A stretch of 64,000 nt of DNA from assembly GCF_022539665.2 (NCBI RefSeq), contig NC_081336.1, positions 3,922,221 through 3,986,220 on the forward strand, read 5' to 3'. This document shows, piece by piece, positions 12,267-26,300 of the stretch. Positions within the stretch are counted from its first letter, which is position 1. Each line of letters begins with the position of its first letter. The notes below the pieces were generated by a model that saw nothing but the letters and a program-made list of their open reading frames with translations, searched no databases and was not told the DNA's origin. A program made the position numbers and the translations under genes. This DNA is from Daphnia carinata (lineage: Eukaryota > Arthropoda > Branchiopoda > Diplostraca > Daphniidae).

Positions 12267-14331
12267 TTTTCCTCTTTTTAAGCCCTCTATGTTTAAAAAT
12301 AGACTGAAAAACGAGAACACAAACAAAACGATTGAGCTATTCTTTTATTTTTAAAAATGGTGACAAATACCGATGTTTGTACACGACAGCTGTGGAAAGT
12401 GAAAATCGAGCGAGGCATTGGTGAACTGGGTCGGAAAGAGCAGAAGACAGTAATGCAAGAAACGAGCAAAGAACATGCAACATTCATCTTGGATGACGGA
12501 TAGCGACGCATTATAATAAACGTTCTACATCATGCAGATATCCCACGAAGCTCTTCTGCATCGTTATTCCCCATGATCTGGAACATGTGCATCATCAGCA
12601 GCGACAACGGGGGATCCGTGGGTGTGTAATATTACTCGAACATTAATAAACACGCCGGCCAACTGGACAGGCCGATGTGAAATGGACCCCGATGTGTATA
12701 TGGCTGGTAACATTGCACCTAATAGTACGCCGTGTCTAATGTGATCAAGTCCTTTATATTGTGCATCCTTGTACATGTGGAATAACAAATTTCTCGTGTC
12801 ATAGTCACCGTTTAGCTCGAAAATGTCCCATCTGTAAGTTGTGAGCGCCCAGAACGACGCGTTGCTAGGAAACCATTGATCTGATGCCTGAAGGATGTAT
12901 GTATTCATGTAGAGGGAAGCCGGGCGTGTGTATTAACTGATCCTTCTATCAATGGTGTTGGGATGTTGGGGGAAGTTTAAAATGAGAAAAGGGATTTCGT
13001 AGTTTTTTCTTGATTTTTTTCCCCCTCTTGTTTCTTGCCCCATCCCCACTCCCCGATGCTCGTTAGGAAAAGAAAACCATTCACCAGCGAAGAGGAAAGG
13101 CAACAAAACGTGTTAGAAATTGGAAGTCCAGTCGTCTGCTGGCAAGCCTCATGGTCGCTCCGTCTCTATCATCAGTTGGCAATGTTCTGGAAAATACTGA
13201 CCATTGAAAAAAGTACTATTAGACTTTGTTCAGTAATAGACAAGAACTTAGACATTTGGTAGAGAACACGCGTCTCCACGGTAAGCACAATTTCTGATCC
13301 GATTACATACGGCAGATGTATATTGCTGCCATGTACAGTACAACTTGCACGCCGGGAAATCCATACTACTTACTCTAAGTCTACTGACCAATCCCGTCTG
13401 GGATCCCAGACGGATTAACTCTGCGTGTGTGGTTGATATGCTTTTCATACAGTCTTGTTCATTATTTCGTTTTCTTTCTTCCTCGCTCTGTGTTGTGTGT
13501 TGTTGTTTTTAGGGTATTCCTGGCATGGCGACCATGGAGAAGTTCATTAGTTTAGTTGATAATTTCAACCGTTAGATGGCGTTGGCGTAATATCTGTACC
13601 CCGTACACGATCCTTGCGTCGGCGTGGTCCTGACCGGGTAGGGCTAAAAGAACTGTGGGGGAGGGGATCATCCTCTGACGGTCGATGGAGGGGCACGTCA
13701 GAAGTGGCTGAGAAGACGGCGAAGGCGATCGGCGTGTGTCCTCGCAGCGAGTACGACACGATCGTCAAAAGGTTAGGCGGCCTCGTTGGTTCAAAGCCGC
13801 CCGACCAGACACAGTTCATCGACAACCCATAGTGAAATTCCAGCAAACTGGAACCTAAATGAACAAGCATTTTCGGATTGTGGGCAAATTATCCCGTCTC
13901 ACTCACCCTGGTGTGTGTGTGTGTGTGTGCGTGTTTTTGGTGTGTGTGTGTGTCTGCCAGTGTTTGTACAGCCTGGAACGAGCTACTCAGGAATCGGAAT
14001 GTGCGAGCGTGTGTAAGACGAGAGCAAAATAGAAAATTCTCTTGCCATCTCCCCCCTCTTTGCCAGTGTGTGTGACTGTGTTAACGTGTGCATGTGTGTG
14101 GGATCGCAAAGAAAAGTGCTGCTAACAAGCAAATTCTGCTGTTCCCGCCTTGAAAATCGACTATTGTTACCAAGCAATTTGCATTCACTGATGGCCACCT
14201 AATCGAATCCCCAGAGACTTGAAAAAAAAAAGAAAGGAGAAAAAAATTCAAAGCTGACAACGCCGCCTGGTGTGCTTTCGTTTTGCAAATATACAAGCCG
14301 TTCGTTTCAACAAAAAGAAGACGATATAATC
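12267..14331. other. Intergenic region between divergent MED20 and brp/ELKS
   Basis: No gene is supported. A GT-rich repeat lies at about 13908-13966. Two unexplained open stretches exist: 12564-12908 on the minus strand (114 codons) and 13565-13870 (open on both strands, GC-richer than its surroundings). Neither has a family match I recognise. The segment probably also contains the brp/ELKS promoter and 5' non-coding exons, which I cannot place. Confidence 0.4.
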
Positions 14332-17300
14332 ATGGATCCTATGGACCGTAGAGGAACAGGCTCGTCACCGGGAATGATGTCTGGCGGCGGAAGTGGCGGC
14401 GGAGGTGGCGGTCTTGTCCCAGGATCCAACAGCCAACACCATCGCTCTCGTTCTGCCACTCGTACGTCATCCACCAACGCCAATCGATCGTACCATTCGT
14501 TGGATCGAGACGGCCACGACCGTGAACGCGAATTTATGCCCATCCGGGAGCCGAGAGATGGACGCGATGGCCGAGGAGGTGGTGATATGAGGGATCGTTC
14601 CCTCGAGCGTGGAATGGACGGTATGGGTGGAGGAGGCAGAAGAGATCGTTCCATGGATCGTAACGCCATGATGGACGAAGACATGCTCTACGGCGGAGGA
14701 GGCGGACGGGATATGGTCGGTCCGGTCGGACCCGGCGGATCCGGCCTAGCATTACCTCGATCCGCCCGCCAATCACCAGCCGTGGATATGGGCATGAAAG
14801 GCGGCGGCGGTAACAATATGATGGGCGGCGGCGGAGGCGGCCTGACGAATCGCGAGTCATACCTGATGGAAATCCAAGCGCAAAATGCGGACCTGTCGCG
14901 CGAGCTGGGAACGCTGAAGCGCGAGCTGGAGATGACCAATCAAAAGCTCGGTTCCAGCATGCACAGCATCAAGACGTTCTGGTCGCCCGAGTTGAAGAAG
15001 GAACGCGCTTTGCGCAAAGAAGAATCCGCCAAGTATTCGCTCATCAACGACCAACTGAAGCTGTTGAATGCCGAAAATCAGGTCAGTTTTTAAAACATTT
15101 TCTGAATGAATATTTTAATTAAGGCATCCCCGTCTTAAAGGCAAAAGGGTATTGTGTGTACCGAGAGATCCTATACATATAGCCTTCTATAGGATTCATT
15201 ATTCGGATAGAGCCGGCCCAGCTCTCATGGCACGATATATGGAGCGAGCAAAGCTATGGTACGTAATAGTATTGATCCGATGCGCAGCGCACCAGATAGA
15301 CAGTCGACTGTTCTGCGGACCTAGGAGAGAGAGAAAAAAAACTAAAGGGAGTTGGGGCAAAAGTCGATGGGTGGTAAAGAAAAAGAAGGGCCCCGGGAGT
15401 GCTATATAGCGGGAAAAAGAAAAAAAGCGTCTCCCGCTGGAGAAATACATCGACTTACCGGGGGGAGGAAAAAAAAGGAGCAAATACAAGTTACTGCACC
15501 AAACTGTCAACTCCAGTTTTAGGGCACGTTTGGTGACAGACTTATGTCGGTAAAAGATGCCATAATCACGAAAGCTTTTTTATTTATTTTTTTTTTTTTG
15601 CGGCTGTATTGCATCTTTATATTTCTAAAGCTGAAATCGCTATCGACTCGTTGTAGCATCAAAACATTGTAGATGAACCTTATCTATAGTTCTGCACATA
15701 AAGACACACTGAATTCATCCGGGGAGGGTTTCGGGTCACGAAATTTCTCTCTTGTCGCGATTATTCTTTCCTCTCTGGAGAGTTTTAACTCTATACCGTA
15801 GATGTAGGCTGTCTATTTGATATGGCTATAACAATCATGGAAGAAAATGGGAGGAGATTCTCTTAAAAAGTTTGTGAGCTCCAATTTGCTGGGGGGGGGG
15901 GGTTGGGTTGGGTTGTTTAAGCTCAGTAGGTCTTTGTTATGGACCGTAAAAAAGATCCTTGCATCATTTTGTTAGGTTCGAGAATTTGATTGGCACGGGG
16001 GGTTATTGCTGGGGTCACTACAAAGAAAAGACTGATATAGCAAGTTTGGATAGGGACGCAGATGGCAGCACGAGTTTAGAAAATGGGACTTTTTTTGAGG
16101 GGGGAGAGCTGTGTTGTCCCGAAAACTGATCGATATACCAAATACGGGGTTTGTTTCTTCTTCTTCTTCAAATTCTCCCCTGTTTTTCCTTAATTCTAGT
16201 CACGTCAATGGACTCGTGAAGTTTCCAAAACGATCCATTGGTACTTTTTTTATTTTCAAGTTCATCTGATGCTCGTGGTTTTCACAACACAGCTGCAAAC
16301 GTAAAAAAAGCATCAATCGATTTTGAAAAAAAAAAAACAGCTCCTCTCTTGTTAAGTTCTGCAGCAATCTGTCACGACAATGCCTAGACATCATGCGTGA
16401 AAAGCAAAAAAAAATCATAAAAGATATCGGACGTGCGCTTACACGCAACAAGAACCAACATGGTGGTTAGTAAAAGATCGATACGAGCGATCGTTATCAC
16501 TGGCAGATTTTTACTACGAAACTAATCGCTATACGATACGGAAATCCGATTCCACACGTATGCAAATTCATGCGTAGCATCTCCCGTCGTAAAATAGCGA
16601 ATATTGATCAACATCAGAAATGGGACGTTGTTGTTAAGTATGTCTAACAAGAGAACCGCAAAACTGGGCTTCTTTTTCAATCCTTGTTGTATGCAGGACG
16701 TAATCTTTGTAGGGCGAGGCCCATAACTATGCGACGCTCTTTTGTAAGGGTTTTTGCCTCTATCTACCCCGATTGAGATAGCGAGACGAACGGCTAGCAC
16801 ATGTGGAGAGCTCATTAGTTTTTGAAAGTTTGTCCTAGCGTGATGGCGTTCGTGCCATGATCTTGGCTGCCGCATTGCCGATGATCACGTGCTTTTTCCC
16901 CTAGACTTGTGTCTCTTCGTCCAAGGCAACAGGGCATAACTGTAGGGGGAGAAATGAGGAGTTTTTTTACTTGGTCACTTGAAGAAATCGACCCGATGTC
17001 AAGTGGTTTGCGTAACCGAACGTTCTAGAGAAACAAATTCTTTTTCTTTTTTGGGGGGGGAGAGGTTTATGTTATTTTTGTATCCCAGACGTTTCCGAGG
17101 ATGCGATGAGTTCGAATTTCCATGTCATTGTTCAGAAACAGAAATTCGATCAAATGTTTTCAATCCAAATTCTTGATACAAGTATTGATTTATTGATAAA
17201 TAATTAAATTTTTGCTCACTTTATCAGCTTACATCGCGAATTATTGAACTTGTCTCTTTCAAAACAAAAAAAAAATGAGGTAATGATTCTCTATGTCAAT

Positions 17301-20300
17301 ACTAGATGTCGTTAAACAACAAGAAATTCAATTGCGTTCAAATTAGCCAGATCCGCCTTGACGGCTAATTCTATCGAATTTGCAGTCTCATTTCCAGCCT
17401 CTCAAGAGTTTTTCTCTGCTTAAAAAAACGTGCCATCTGCATTTACAGTTTTCCGTCCCCCCCCCCCTACACCTATATTTACATTGACCAAAAAGCCTCG
17501 ATGTTTTGCGTGTTTGTCTCGTTCTATTAGGAGAGTGGGGCGACGAAAAGTGCGTTCCTCGTCTTATGTGCACAAGCAGCAGAACTTCCTTTTTTTTTTA
17601 AATTTTAAAGATCAAGTTGTGTTTGTGTTTGTTGGAAGCCGACCGGATCGATTCTACATCGCCGCTTTGATGGGGCGGCGGCTCTGTTAGTAATAAGGTC
17701 ATGTGAAAAGGTTTTCTCCCGTTTATTCGTGTTGTTCTCGCGTCAAGACCAAGCGAAACTTGAAGAAAACATTTAGACATTAAATACAAAAAGGATTTCG
17801 ACTGTCGGCTTGGCGCAAAAGCCTTTAGGCCTTTCCATCACGTTCCACCCGGCCGGATTGGAATTGAAGGCGCTGTTTTCATGGACGAGGGGGGTGTTGG
17901 TCCCTATTTGCGACGCCAATGTCATTCGATTTGGTTTTGCAACGAAAATGAGAGAGAGACAGAATGTAAGAGAGAAAGAGGGAGCTGTGTGTGGTTTGGG
18001 CGAGCGGATGCCTCTTGTGTGTGCGCACACAGAGAGTGCCGCAGCTGGATCAATAAACAATGTTTGCTGCTTCTATAGTTCTCTCTCTCTCTCTCTCGTT
18101 CTTCTTAGTTGAGAAAGAGAGAATACAGTAGTAGTCGACGAAAGACGAGCAGCTCATCTTAGTAAAAAAAAGCTCATGCCGAACATCCAAGATGGCCGTT
18201 TTCATGTGAAATGCTCTGCACGTATTGAGGTGCTGATGGTTGCATCTCTTCTTTTTTTTTTGATCGATTACCTTTTTGTATTGTCTCATCGAGAGAGAGA
18301 GAAAGAAATGTTTGCAGCCGGTTATCATTATGCTGCTCGTCTTTCTTGCTCGGTTGTAGTAGACTCGTTTGAATGAAACATGTGTTCCGCATATAGATTT
18401 TGGTAGGCTGATGAATGACGTTTCATTTACGCAGAAACAAGCGATGCTGGTGCGCCAACTGGAGGAGGAACTGCGCATCAGGAGTATGCAGAATCCCAGC
18501 CACGAAGTGCGACAGCAGGTGGAAGCCATGTACGCCGAGAACGATCACTTGTCCAGGGAAGTGGCCATCCTCCGCGAAACGGTCAAAGTACGTATAGTTG
18601 TTATTTGTACATAGTGTAACATTGACATAACCCTACAATTTATTAGTGTGTACGCCGCTATAACTATATATCCATTCATTTCTTTTTTCTTTATGATCCT
18701 CGTTCCATGTGCCTAAACAGGAACTGGAACTGAGGATCGAAACGCAGAAACAGACGCTGCAATCGCGCGATGAAAGCATCAAGAAACTCCTGGAAATGCT
18801 CCAAAACAAGGGAATGGGTAAGTCAACACATTCGCTTTACTTTCTTTTAATACTTTTGGTATCTCTCTTCTTCTTCTTCTTTTTTAAATGTCATCTGCTG
18901 TCATAAAAGTTTTTTTTTTCTTCACGTGTTTGGTCACGCAAAGTCGTTTAACAGAGGGCCTAGATAATACGTTTTTAAGATATCTATAAATACGTAAGAG
19001 TTGAAGATGATGAACGAGAGAAACCAAATGATACAAACTCAGCAGATCAATCTCTGTCGTTTGTTTGATTTGTTTTGAATTATTATTATTATTATTTTTT
19101 TCTTTCGTGGATTCTTGCACTACCGCCAATGATTGACCCGCTCTAAAAAAATATCAGGCAAAGAAGAGGAGAGATTAATGCTGCATCAAATGCAGGCGCT
19201 GGCACAAAAACAGGTCAACCCCCTACATCCAATTATACTTAATAGCGCGTTATTCATGCCCAGTCACTATTCTCTGTTTTTTTTTTCTTTCTTAATTTCG
19301 TCTTTTAATTATTTCTTTTTTTTTTTTAATTGATTTTTCTCCTATAATCCTCGGTCAAATTTTTAATGGGGGTATCTTTCTGTTTTCCGTCAGTTGAAAA
19401 CGCCTTCCCAACCCGTTTAGAGCCAACCACTGCGCGAAAGAAAGCTATTTTTTAAGGAAGATGATTAACAAATGATTTGGCAATTAGACATTATAAAAGC
19501 GAAGGTTATTTTAGCATGAATTCCTATACTGTTTACGGTACTATTAAACGGCTATTAAATGGGCCGGCCTATGTCCATCATTACCCCCTAGTTTCTTTTA
19601 AACGTAAACTGCTGTAGGAGCGAAAACATACGTTTAACGGCACGTACACATAGTTTAAGAAGAACCTGATGCTCGGCCGTATATACAAGCGAGAACAAAA
19701 TCTAATAGTCTTCTTGTCCAGTTATTTGAGATGAAACGAGACAATCAATGAGCGGTATTTCAAGTTCTTTATTAAAAAAAAAAAATAGGTAAGAATTGAT
19801 GTAAACAAAAAAACATGATAGTGATCGATCCTACAACAGTTTTTGTATTTACTACCGACAAATGAAATAGTGGGTAATGATTTGTCTTTTTTGTCTTTTT
19901 TCTTTTTTTTTAAATTCTCTTTTCTCCTGTTTTTATTTTGGTTTGACAATCTTGTATATTTGGTTGCCACGTGTTATCAATCCCATTCATTTTGCTTTCT
20001 TCTAACTCGCTTGCCCCTGCACGCTCTTCCTCTATTGGTTTTTGTGGGGATGGGCCAAACGATCTGCACGATTGATCTGGATCTCCAAATGCGCTCGTTT
20101 TATCTGGCTTTTTTTATTTTAATTTCTCTCCATATTATTTTTGATTTTAATACCGCTACCTTTCGTCTATGCTGCTATGCCCTCCTCCTTACCTCCCCCA
20201 CCCCTTCAATAGGTAGTAGCCTGCTTGTTGCTTCCCCCGATGTGGCCGAGTTTGAACGACTCAGGAGCCGTCTGAACGAGAGCCAGACGCAGACGCGCTA

Positions 20301-23300
20301 CCTGCAGTCCATGGTCAACATCCGAGATCAGGAACTGGATCGGGCCAGAAAGGTAAGGATTTTTGAAATAGACTTTTTTTTTTTTTCATTCGTTGTCAGT
20401 GAAGAAACAAAAACATCGATCGTCACGATAAAAAATGTAGACCAAAAAAAAAACAAACAGGGGGCGTCTGAACATTATCAGAAAATCCATCACAACCCAA
20501 AAAGCATTAGTGCCTATTGTTATCTAGCCTGTGTGTTTTTAATTCCATTCAACTTTTTAAATGAATGTACCATTGTCAATTTTTTGCTTTGCAAAAGAAA
20601 AAAAAAAGCTTGATCAAACAGAAGAAAAATGGAGAAACTAATGACACTTTTTGGCATGCGATGTGATGTTGCGATGTTCAGTTTAGCCGCTTTTCTCCAG
20701 TTTTTTATTTTTACTTCCGCCAAGGAATCAACGAATTTGATGGCGTTCTTGTGCACGCAAGACTAGCGCGCATTTTGCCCACTTTTTCAATCCTTTTTTT
20801 TTTTTTCACGAATTCATATACACACAGCCTCATAAAATTGTATATCATTTCAAATTAAAAAATCCGAACATCAAACGATGGGAAGCCATTTTGTAAGTAT
20901 TTAATTTTCCTCTTTTCTTTTTTTTTTTTTTTAAGTAAAATCACTAAATGTGAGATGAAAAAAGTGTCGGAATGCAACTTCGTTTTGAAATTCCTTAGCC
21001 GACGAGTTCTTAAAATTGCCGAGACAGATAACGGGGGGCCTATTCATCATCATAAATTCATTTCCCCACATTTCACGAATATCAGCTGACGTTTTCAAAA
21101 TGAAGGATAGAACATTTACAGCTTTATTTATCCCTAGCTTCCTCCCTTTTACATTCAATTAAAAAAATCTATTCGAGGCACTTGCAAAATGGCTACCATC
21201 CCTATTTATTGATCTCTTGGCCAGTAAAAGAAAAAAACGTTTGATGTATTTTGTCACACACGTGATGACGAATGCAAACAGACAAAAAAGTCTATTTTCG
21301 GTTGCGAAAACTCAAATCATGGCACTGTCACAACCAAAAACACGTCACACACAAAAGGAATCGGTGCTGTGGCAAGACAAACTGAAGAGCCTGATCCAAG
21401 ACCCTGGCCGGAGAGGCGACCACGTGACAGAGACTTGGGCGGCCCTTTTGGAGACGAAAGAGAACCGGATCGCCGTGATGGAGAGGGACGTCAGTTTGCT
21501 GGAGAAGGAGCTGCTCCAGCAGCAGCAGCTGATGCAGCAACAACGCGACCACTGGATGCGCTCGGTGGAGCAATCCAATCCGGCGACTCCGGTCCCGCGC
21601 ACCGCCACTCCATCCCAACAGGCGGCGGCTGCTGCGGCCGAACTCTATCGTAACAGTCCCGTTAATAACGGCCAAACAGCCCAGCACAAAGACGCGGTAA
21701 GTCTTCTTTCTTTTATTTTTTTTTTTTTGGATTGCCTTCCTTTTTTTTTCTAGTTCCGGTTAGTAGCCAATTACATCGCGAGGATATAGTAAAAAAAAAT
21801 ATATATATAATAAATGATATCCAGTAAGAATGGAGGTAAGTCTTTTAACTATTCCCATGGACGTGATGATGAGGTGCCTCAAAGTGACTCTCTAAATGAA
21901 CATTGAGTAGCCTCTCTTATTAGATTTGTTTTCGCTTTTTCTGTTTTAGTTTGCCCTCTTTCTTTTGATTAAACTGTTTGTGTTGCCGCGTTACCAACTT
22001 TGATTTGCCTGTTGGAATGGAACCCCTGGTTTTCGTGGGGTTTTTTTTTCTATACGGCACACGCAGCATGGTGTTATTAAAATAAGCTTATCAGAACAAA
22101 TGAATGGGTGAAGCCATCCAAGCCGATAGCTTTTTTTGGGAATGAAAGCAACACTTGAAATTTGATTGCCAATCTTTTTTTAACGTCGATATTTTTCACA
22201 GCACAGAATGTCTTTGGTTTTCTTTTATATCTTTTCTAGTTATGAAACCTTATTATATAGAAATGGGTAGGGAAGGCAAAGTCTTGACCGAGGATTTATT
22301 ATTTCGTATTTCCTTATTTTTAAAGTTTAGCCTTGAAGATTGAAAACATTTCATCCTAAATTTCTGCAATTCCTTTGAATGGTTTTCTAATGAAAACACT
22401 ATGCAAATAATGGGAAATGTTTTCCTTCCAAAAAAAAAAAGTTACTATTCACGAAACTTATAACTTATCGACGAAAACAAACGCTCACTATCTATGCAAC
22501 CCAACCCGTAACCCGTTCGAAAACAATGGCCGAAAAACGTCGCACGTCATTCAGATTGAAGAGCTGCGTATGGAAATTGGTAAACGGGACCAAGAACTGC
22601 TGGCAATGGGGGCCAAAATGAAGACGCTCGAAGAACAACATCAAGATTACCAGCGTCATATAGCCGTCTTGAAGGAGAGTCTTTGCGCCAAGGAGGAGCA
22701 CTACAACATGCTCCAGACAGACGTACGTCCATTTTTCTAAATGTTTCAATTTTCACATTAAATTCAACCCATTTCATTTCTCTGTGTGTGTTTGTCCAGG
22801 TGGAAGAACTGAGACAGCGACACGAAGAAAAAAATCGAATCATTGAGAAAAAGACTCAAATTGCTCTGCAAGCCACGCAGGAGCGCAACAGATTCACGGC
22901 CGAAGTGAACGAAATGCGAGATCATCTAGACATCCGTGATCGCAAGATCAACGTTCTCCAACGCAAGGTAACGACATTTAACCTATTCTCTCCCCCTCCC
23001 CCACCGTACTGTATAAACAACACATTGTAAACTGATTTGCCTTCTGTCAAACGATCTTGTCAATCCCCCATCAATTTTGAAACGTCGAGACCCCGTGTGT
23101 GTGAGGGTCGCATTTAATGAATTGTTGTACGTGCTTCTACGATCGTTTAACGAAACCTCATCAACGTGGGGTGGCCGTTTGTGTCTGTTGTTCCATTGTC
23201 TGGAATTAGATCGAGAATCTCGAGGATCTGCTGAAAGAAAAGGACAACCAAGTGGACATGGCCCGTGCCCGCATGACGGTGAGTGTTCACGTCAGTCCAT

Positions 23301-26300
23301 TCTCATCTGCCATCTCTCGATATTTACTTTTGGCCGCGTTCGATTGACAATTTGTTATAAGGCAATGCAGGCGCATCACTGTTCGTCGGAGGGAGCCGTT
23401 TCGTCACTGGAGGAGGCCATCGGCGACAAGGAGAAGCAGATCAGTCAATTGCGCGAGCAGAGGGACAGAGCCGAGCAAGAAAAACACGAAGAGCGCGATT
23501 TGCACGAGCGCGAAATCGCCGAGTACAAGATGAAACTGCACACGCTCGAGAGCGAAGTCGAAAAGCTGGGCGTGCGGCTGGACCGAGCCCTGGCCGAGAA
23601 GGACAAACTGGAAGCCAAATTGGAGAGCTCTCAATCGGAGCTGGGCAAATCCAAAGCGGAGCTGGACCGAGTCCAGGGAGACGCCGGCAAGAGCTCGGTC
23701 GAATGGGAGTCGGCCAAGCAGCGGATCTCGCGCTACGAGATGGAAAACGAGCGGCTCAAGTCGGAGAACGAGCGTCTACGTCACGACCTGGACCGATCCA
23801 CTTCCACATTTGGCCGCACCCAGTTGAACGTCACTCAGGAGGCGGAGCGCATCCAAGAAAAGCTGGACAAGACCCAGGTATTCATTTAAGGCTTTTAATC
23901 ATTCGAAAATCGAATGATTTGCAATCTCTTTAACAATATCAGGCGGAGTTGAGAAGAGCTCTGGCCGAGCTGCGGATGAACCAGTCCGAATGGGAAAGGA
24001 GCCGAGCAGAGGCGGAACAGCTGCAAGAGAAGGTTGAGAAATCACAGGGTGAAATCTATCGTCTCAAAGCCAAACTGGAGAATGCCCAATCTGAAAAAGA
24101 AAACCTTCAGGTGAGTCTTTGCCACTTCAATTTATTTTTTTTTTTAATGCAATCGGCTTTCATCAGATGTGTGCAATCAAAAGACATTCTACTATAAGAA
24201 TAGCCTATTTCAATCAAAGCAATCCCCACTCACAAGTCAGCCATATGTAGAAATGGCGAAAAAAAAGAGGAAATGAGTTCTTCGCTTTTTAGGCCACCAG
24301 CCGGAAGCATATCCGCCAACACAGCTGACAACGTAAAACTCCCCCTTTTGTTGTTATTCGCTCTGCACTTTGTAGGCGCTAGCTAGCGCTTGTATGAAAA
24401 AAAAAAAATGGGGCTAGAGATTTAAGAAAAATGATTGGTCGTACGAGAGAGAGAGCGTAGAACGCTAATGGAAGCGAGGAAACGGAAGGCAGCGCAAAAG
24501 CGGACGCAAAATAAGGAGACATAATTCAATTCCGAGCGGGCTAGACCGATGGTTGCTTTCTGTTCGTGGCAAGTGACAATGCTAAAAGGTTAACTCTATT
24601 GTCTTTTCCAATGGCGAACCTTAAACGAGAACTCTCATTGACTGCTGCCGGTGACGTTCTGTCTCCGACAGGACCAGCAGTCAACCCCTACCCTCACAAA
24701 AATTAATTTGTTTGGCATTATGGAAAGAAAAGAAGAAAAAAACAGACGTGGAGACTTGCCTTTTTTCTTGAGTTCATTATGATGGAATGATAGTCTTGGT
24801 GGATAAGAATCAAAGCAATAATACAGACTCGGAACATCTGGTATAATTAAATCAATTACATCCAAAAATTGTATTTTTTTTTTTTTTTTTCGTTTGTCGG
24901 CAGGAGGAGTACGAAAGATGTCAAGGCAGCGTGTCACGATTGCACGCCGAGCGTGATAAGGCCGTCTCCGATGTGGAGAAAGTTCGCGAAGAGCTGGAAC
25001 GATGTCAGAGCACGTTGGGCAAATTGCAGTTGCAACAGGAGAAAACACAACAAAGTTACGACAAGGCTCAAAATGATGTCGATCGACTCCAAGAGCGTCT
25101 CGACAAGGCCTTAGCCGAATCTCGCAAAGTAAATCTCCGCATTTTTCTTTCATTTGTTCCCCCCGTTTGTTTTATATCGATTATTGGCTAACTCGAGGAA
25201 GAAGTCATCACTCAACCCTCCCATGTTATTATTTTTGCTTCCCCCGCCTTTCTTCTTCTTTTTTTTATGTTATGCCTTTATTTGATATCCACCGTTATTG
25301 ATCTAGTTGCAGAGCGAGAAGGAGAAGTACGTCTACGACTTTGACAACATGCAAGCCCAGTTGGATAAATCGGCCGGCCAGTTGTCTCGCGTCCAAAAGG
25401 AGAAGGAGAACATCCAACAAGAAATGGAGCGCTTTCGGGACAAGCACGACAAAAACCAGGCAAGCTGAACATACAAGCCCGTCCAAAAAAAAAAAAAAAA
25501 AATCCAAATCAATCACGTTGGTTTCTCACACGTTCTTTATTCATTTTATCTTTTTTGTGCTTTGAAAAAAATATAGGCGTTGACGATGCGATTACAAAAG
25601 GAACGCGATGTCGTCAGTCAGGAAGCGGCATCGCTGAGAGAGAAGCTGGAACTAGTCCAATCTCAGGTCGCCAAGGCAACGCGAGATCGTGAGCTGCTTC
25701 TCAGCGAGACTGAATCCAGCCGCGAACGTTTCGACAAAGTTAATCAGAATCTCCTCAAAGTGCAGGTTCGTTAATTGATTATCGCTCCGTTTATTGATCG
25801 ACGCACTTAAGAGTTGTAACTCAATTAGTACGTCTAACCTGCTCGAAAATCCATGATCTACTCTTAAGAACTTTGAGATCAAAGAGAAGCTCTATTATTT
25901 TTCGCCATCATTGATTTTAAATTCCGTCCCTCATTTTATGTGTATTCTTCCTAACTCATCGTCGTAGACGGAGAGGGATGACTTTGCTGCGGAATTGAGC
26001 CTGTTGCGCGATCGGCTGGAAAAATCGCAGGCCAACGCGAGCAAAGCGATCGAAGAACGCGAAAATACGGCCAAAGAAATGGAGCGATTGCTGGAGAAGT
26101 CGGACAGGAGCCAAGGCGAAGTGTACCGATTGCAGGGCAAACTGGACACGGCCCTGGCCGAACAGGAAAGGCTGCGCGTCGAGAGCGATAAGTGCCAGTT
26201 GTTGGCATCCCGAGCTCGCGAAGATTTCCGCAAAGCGCATGAAGAATTGCAAGACGTCAAGGAAAGCCTCGACAGGGCATTACTCCAACTCTCCAAATCG

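Noticed and set aside
12564-12908. 114-codon minus-strand open frame upstream of MED20
   Set aside because: No recognisable family, no splice context and no upstream support.
13565-13870. GC-richer stretch open on both strands
   Set aside because: Could be a 5' exon of brp/ELKS or chance; there is no motif to decide, so it is not called.
15168-15195. Small perfect hairpin (ATCCTATA/TATAGGAT) in brp intron 1 as a microRNA precursor
   Set aside because: The stem is only 8 bp, too short for a microRNA precursor.
16522-16875. 117-codon minus-strand open frame in brp intron 1
   Set aside because: No family match and no second exon; likely chance.
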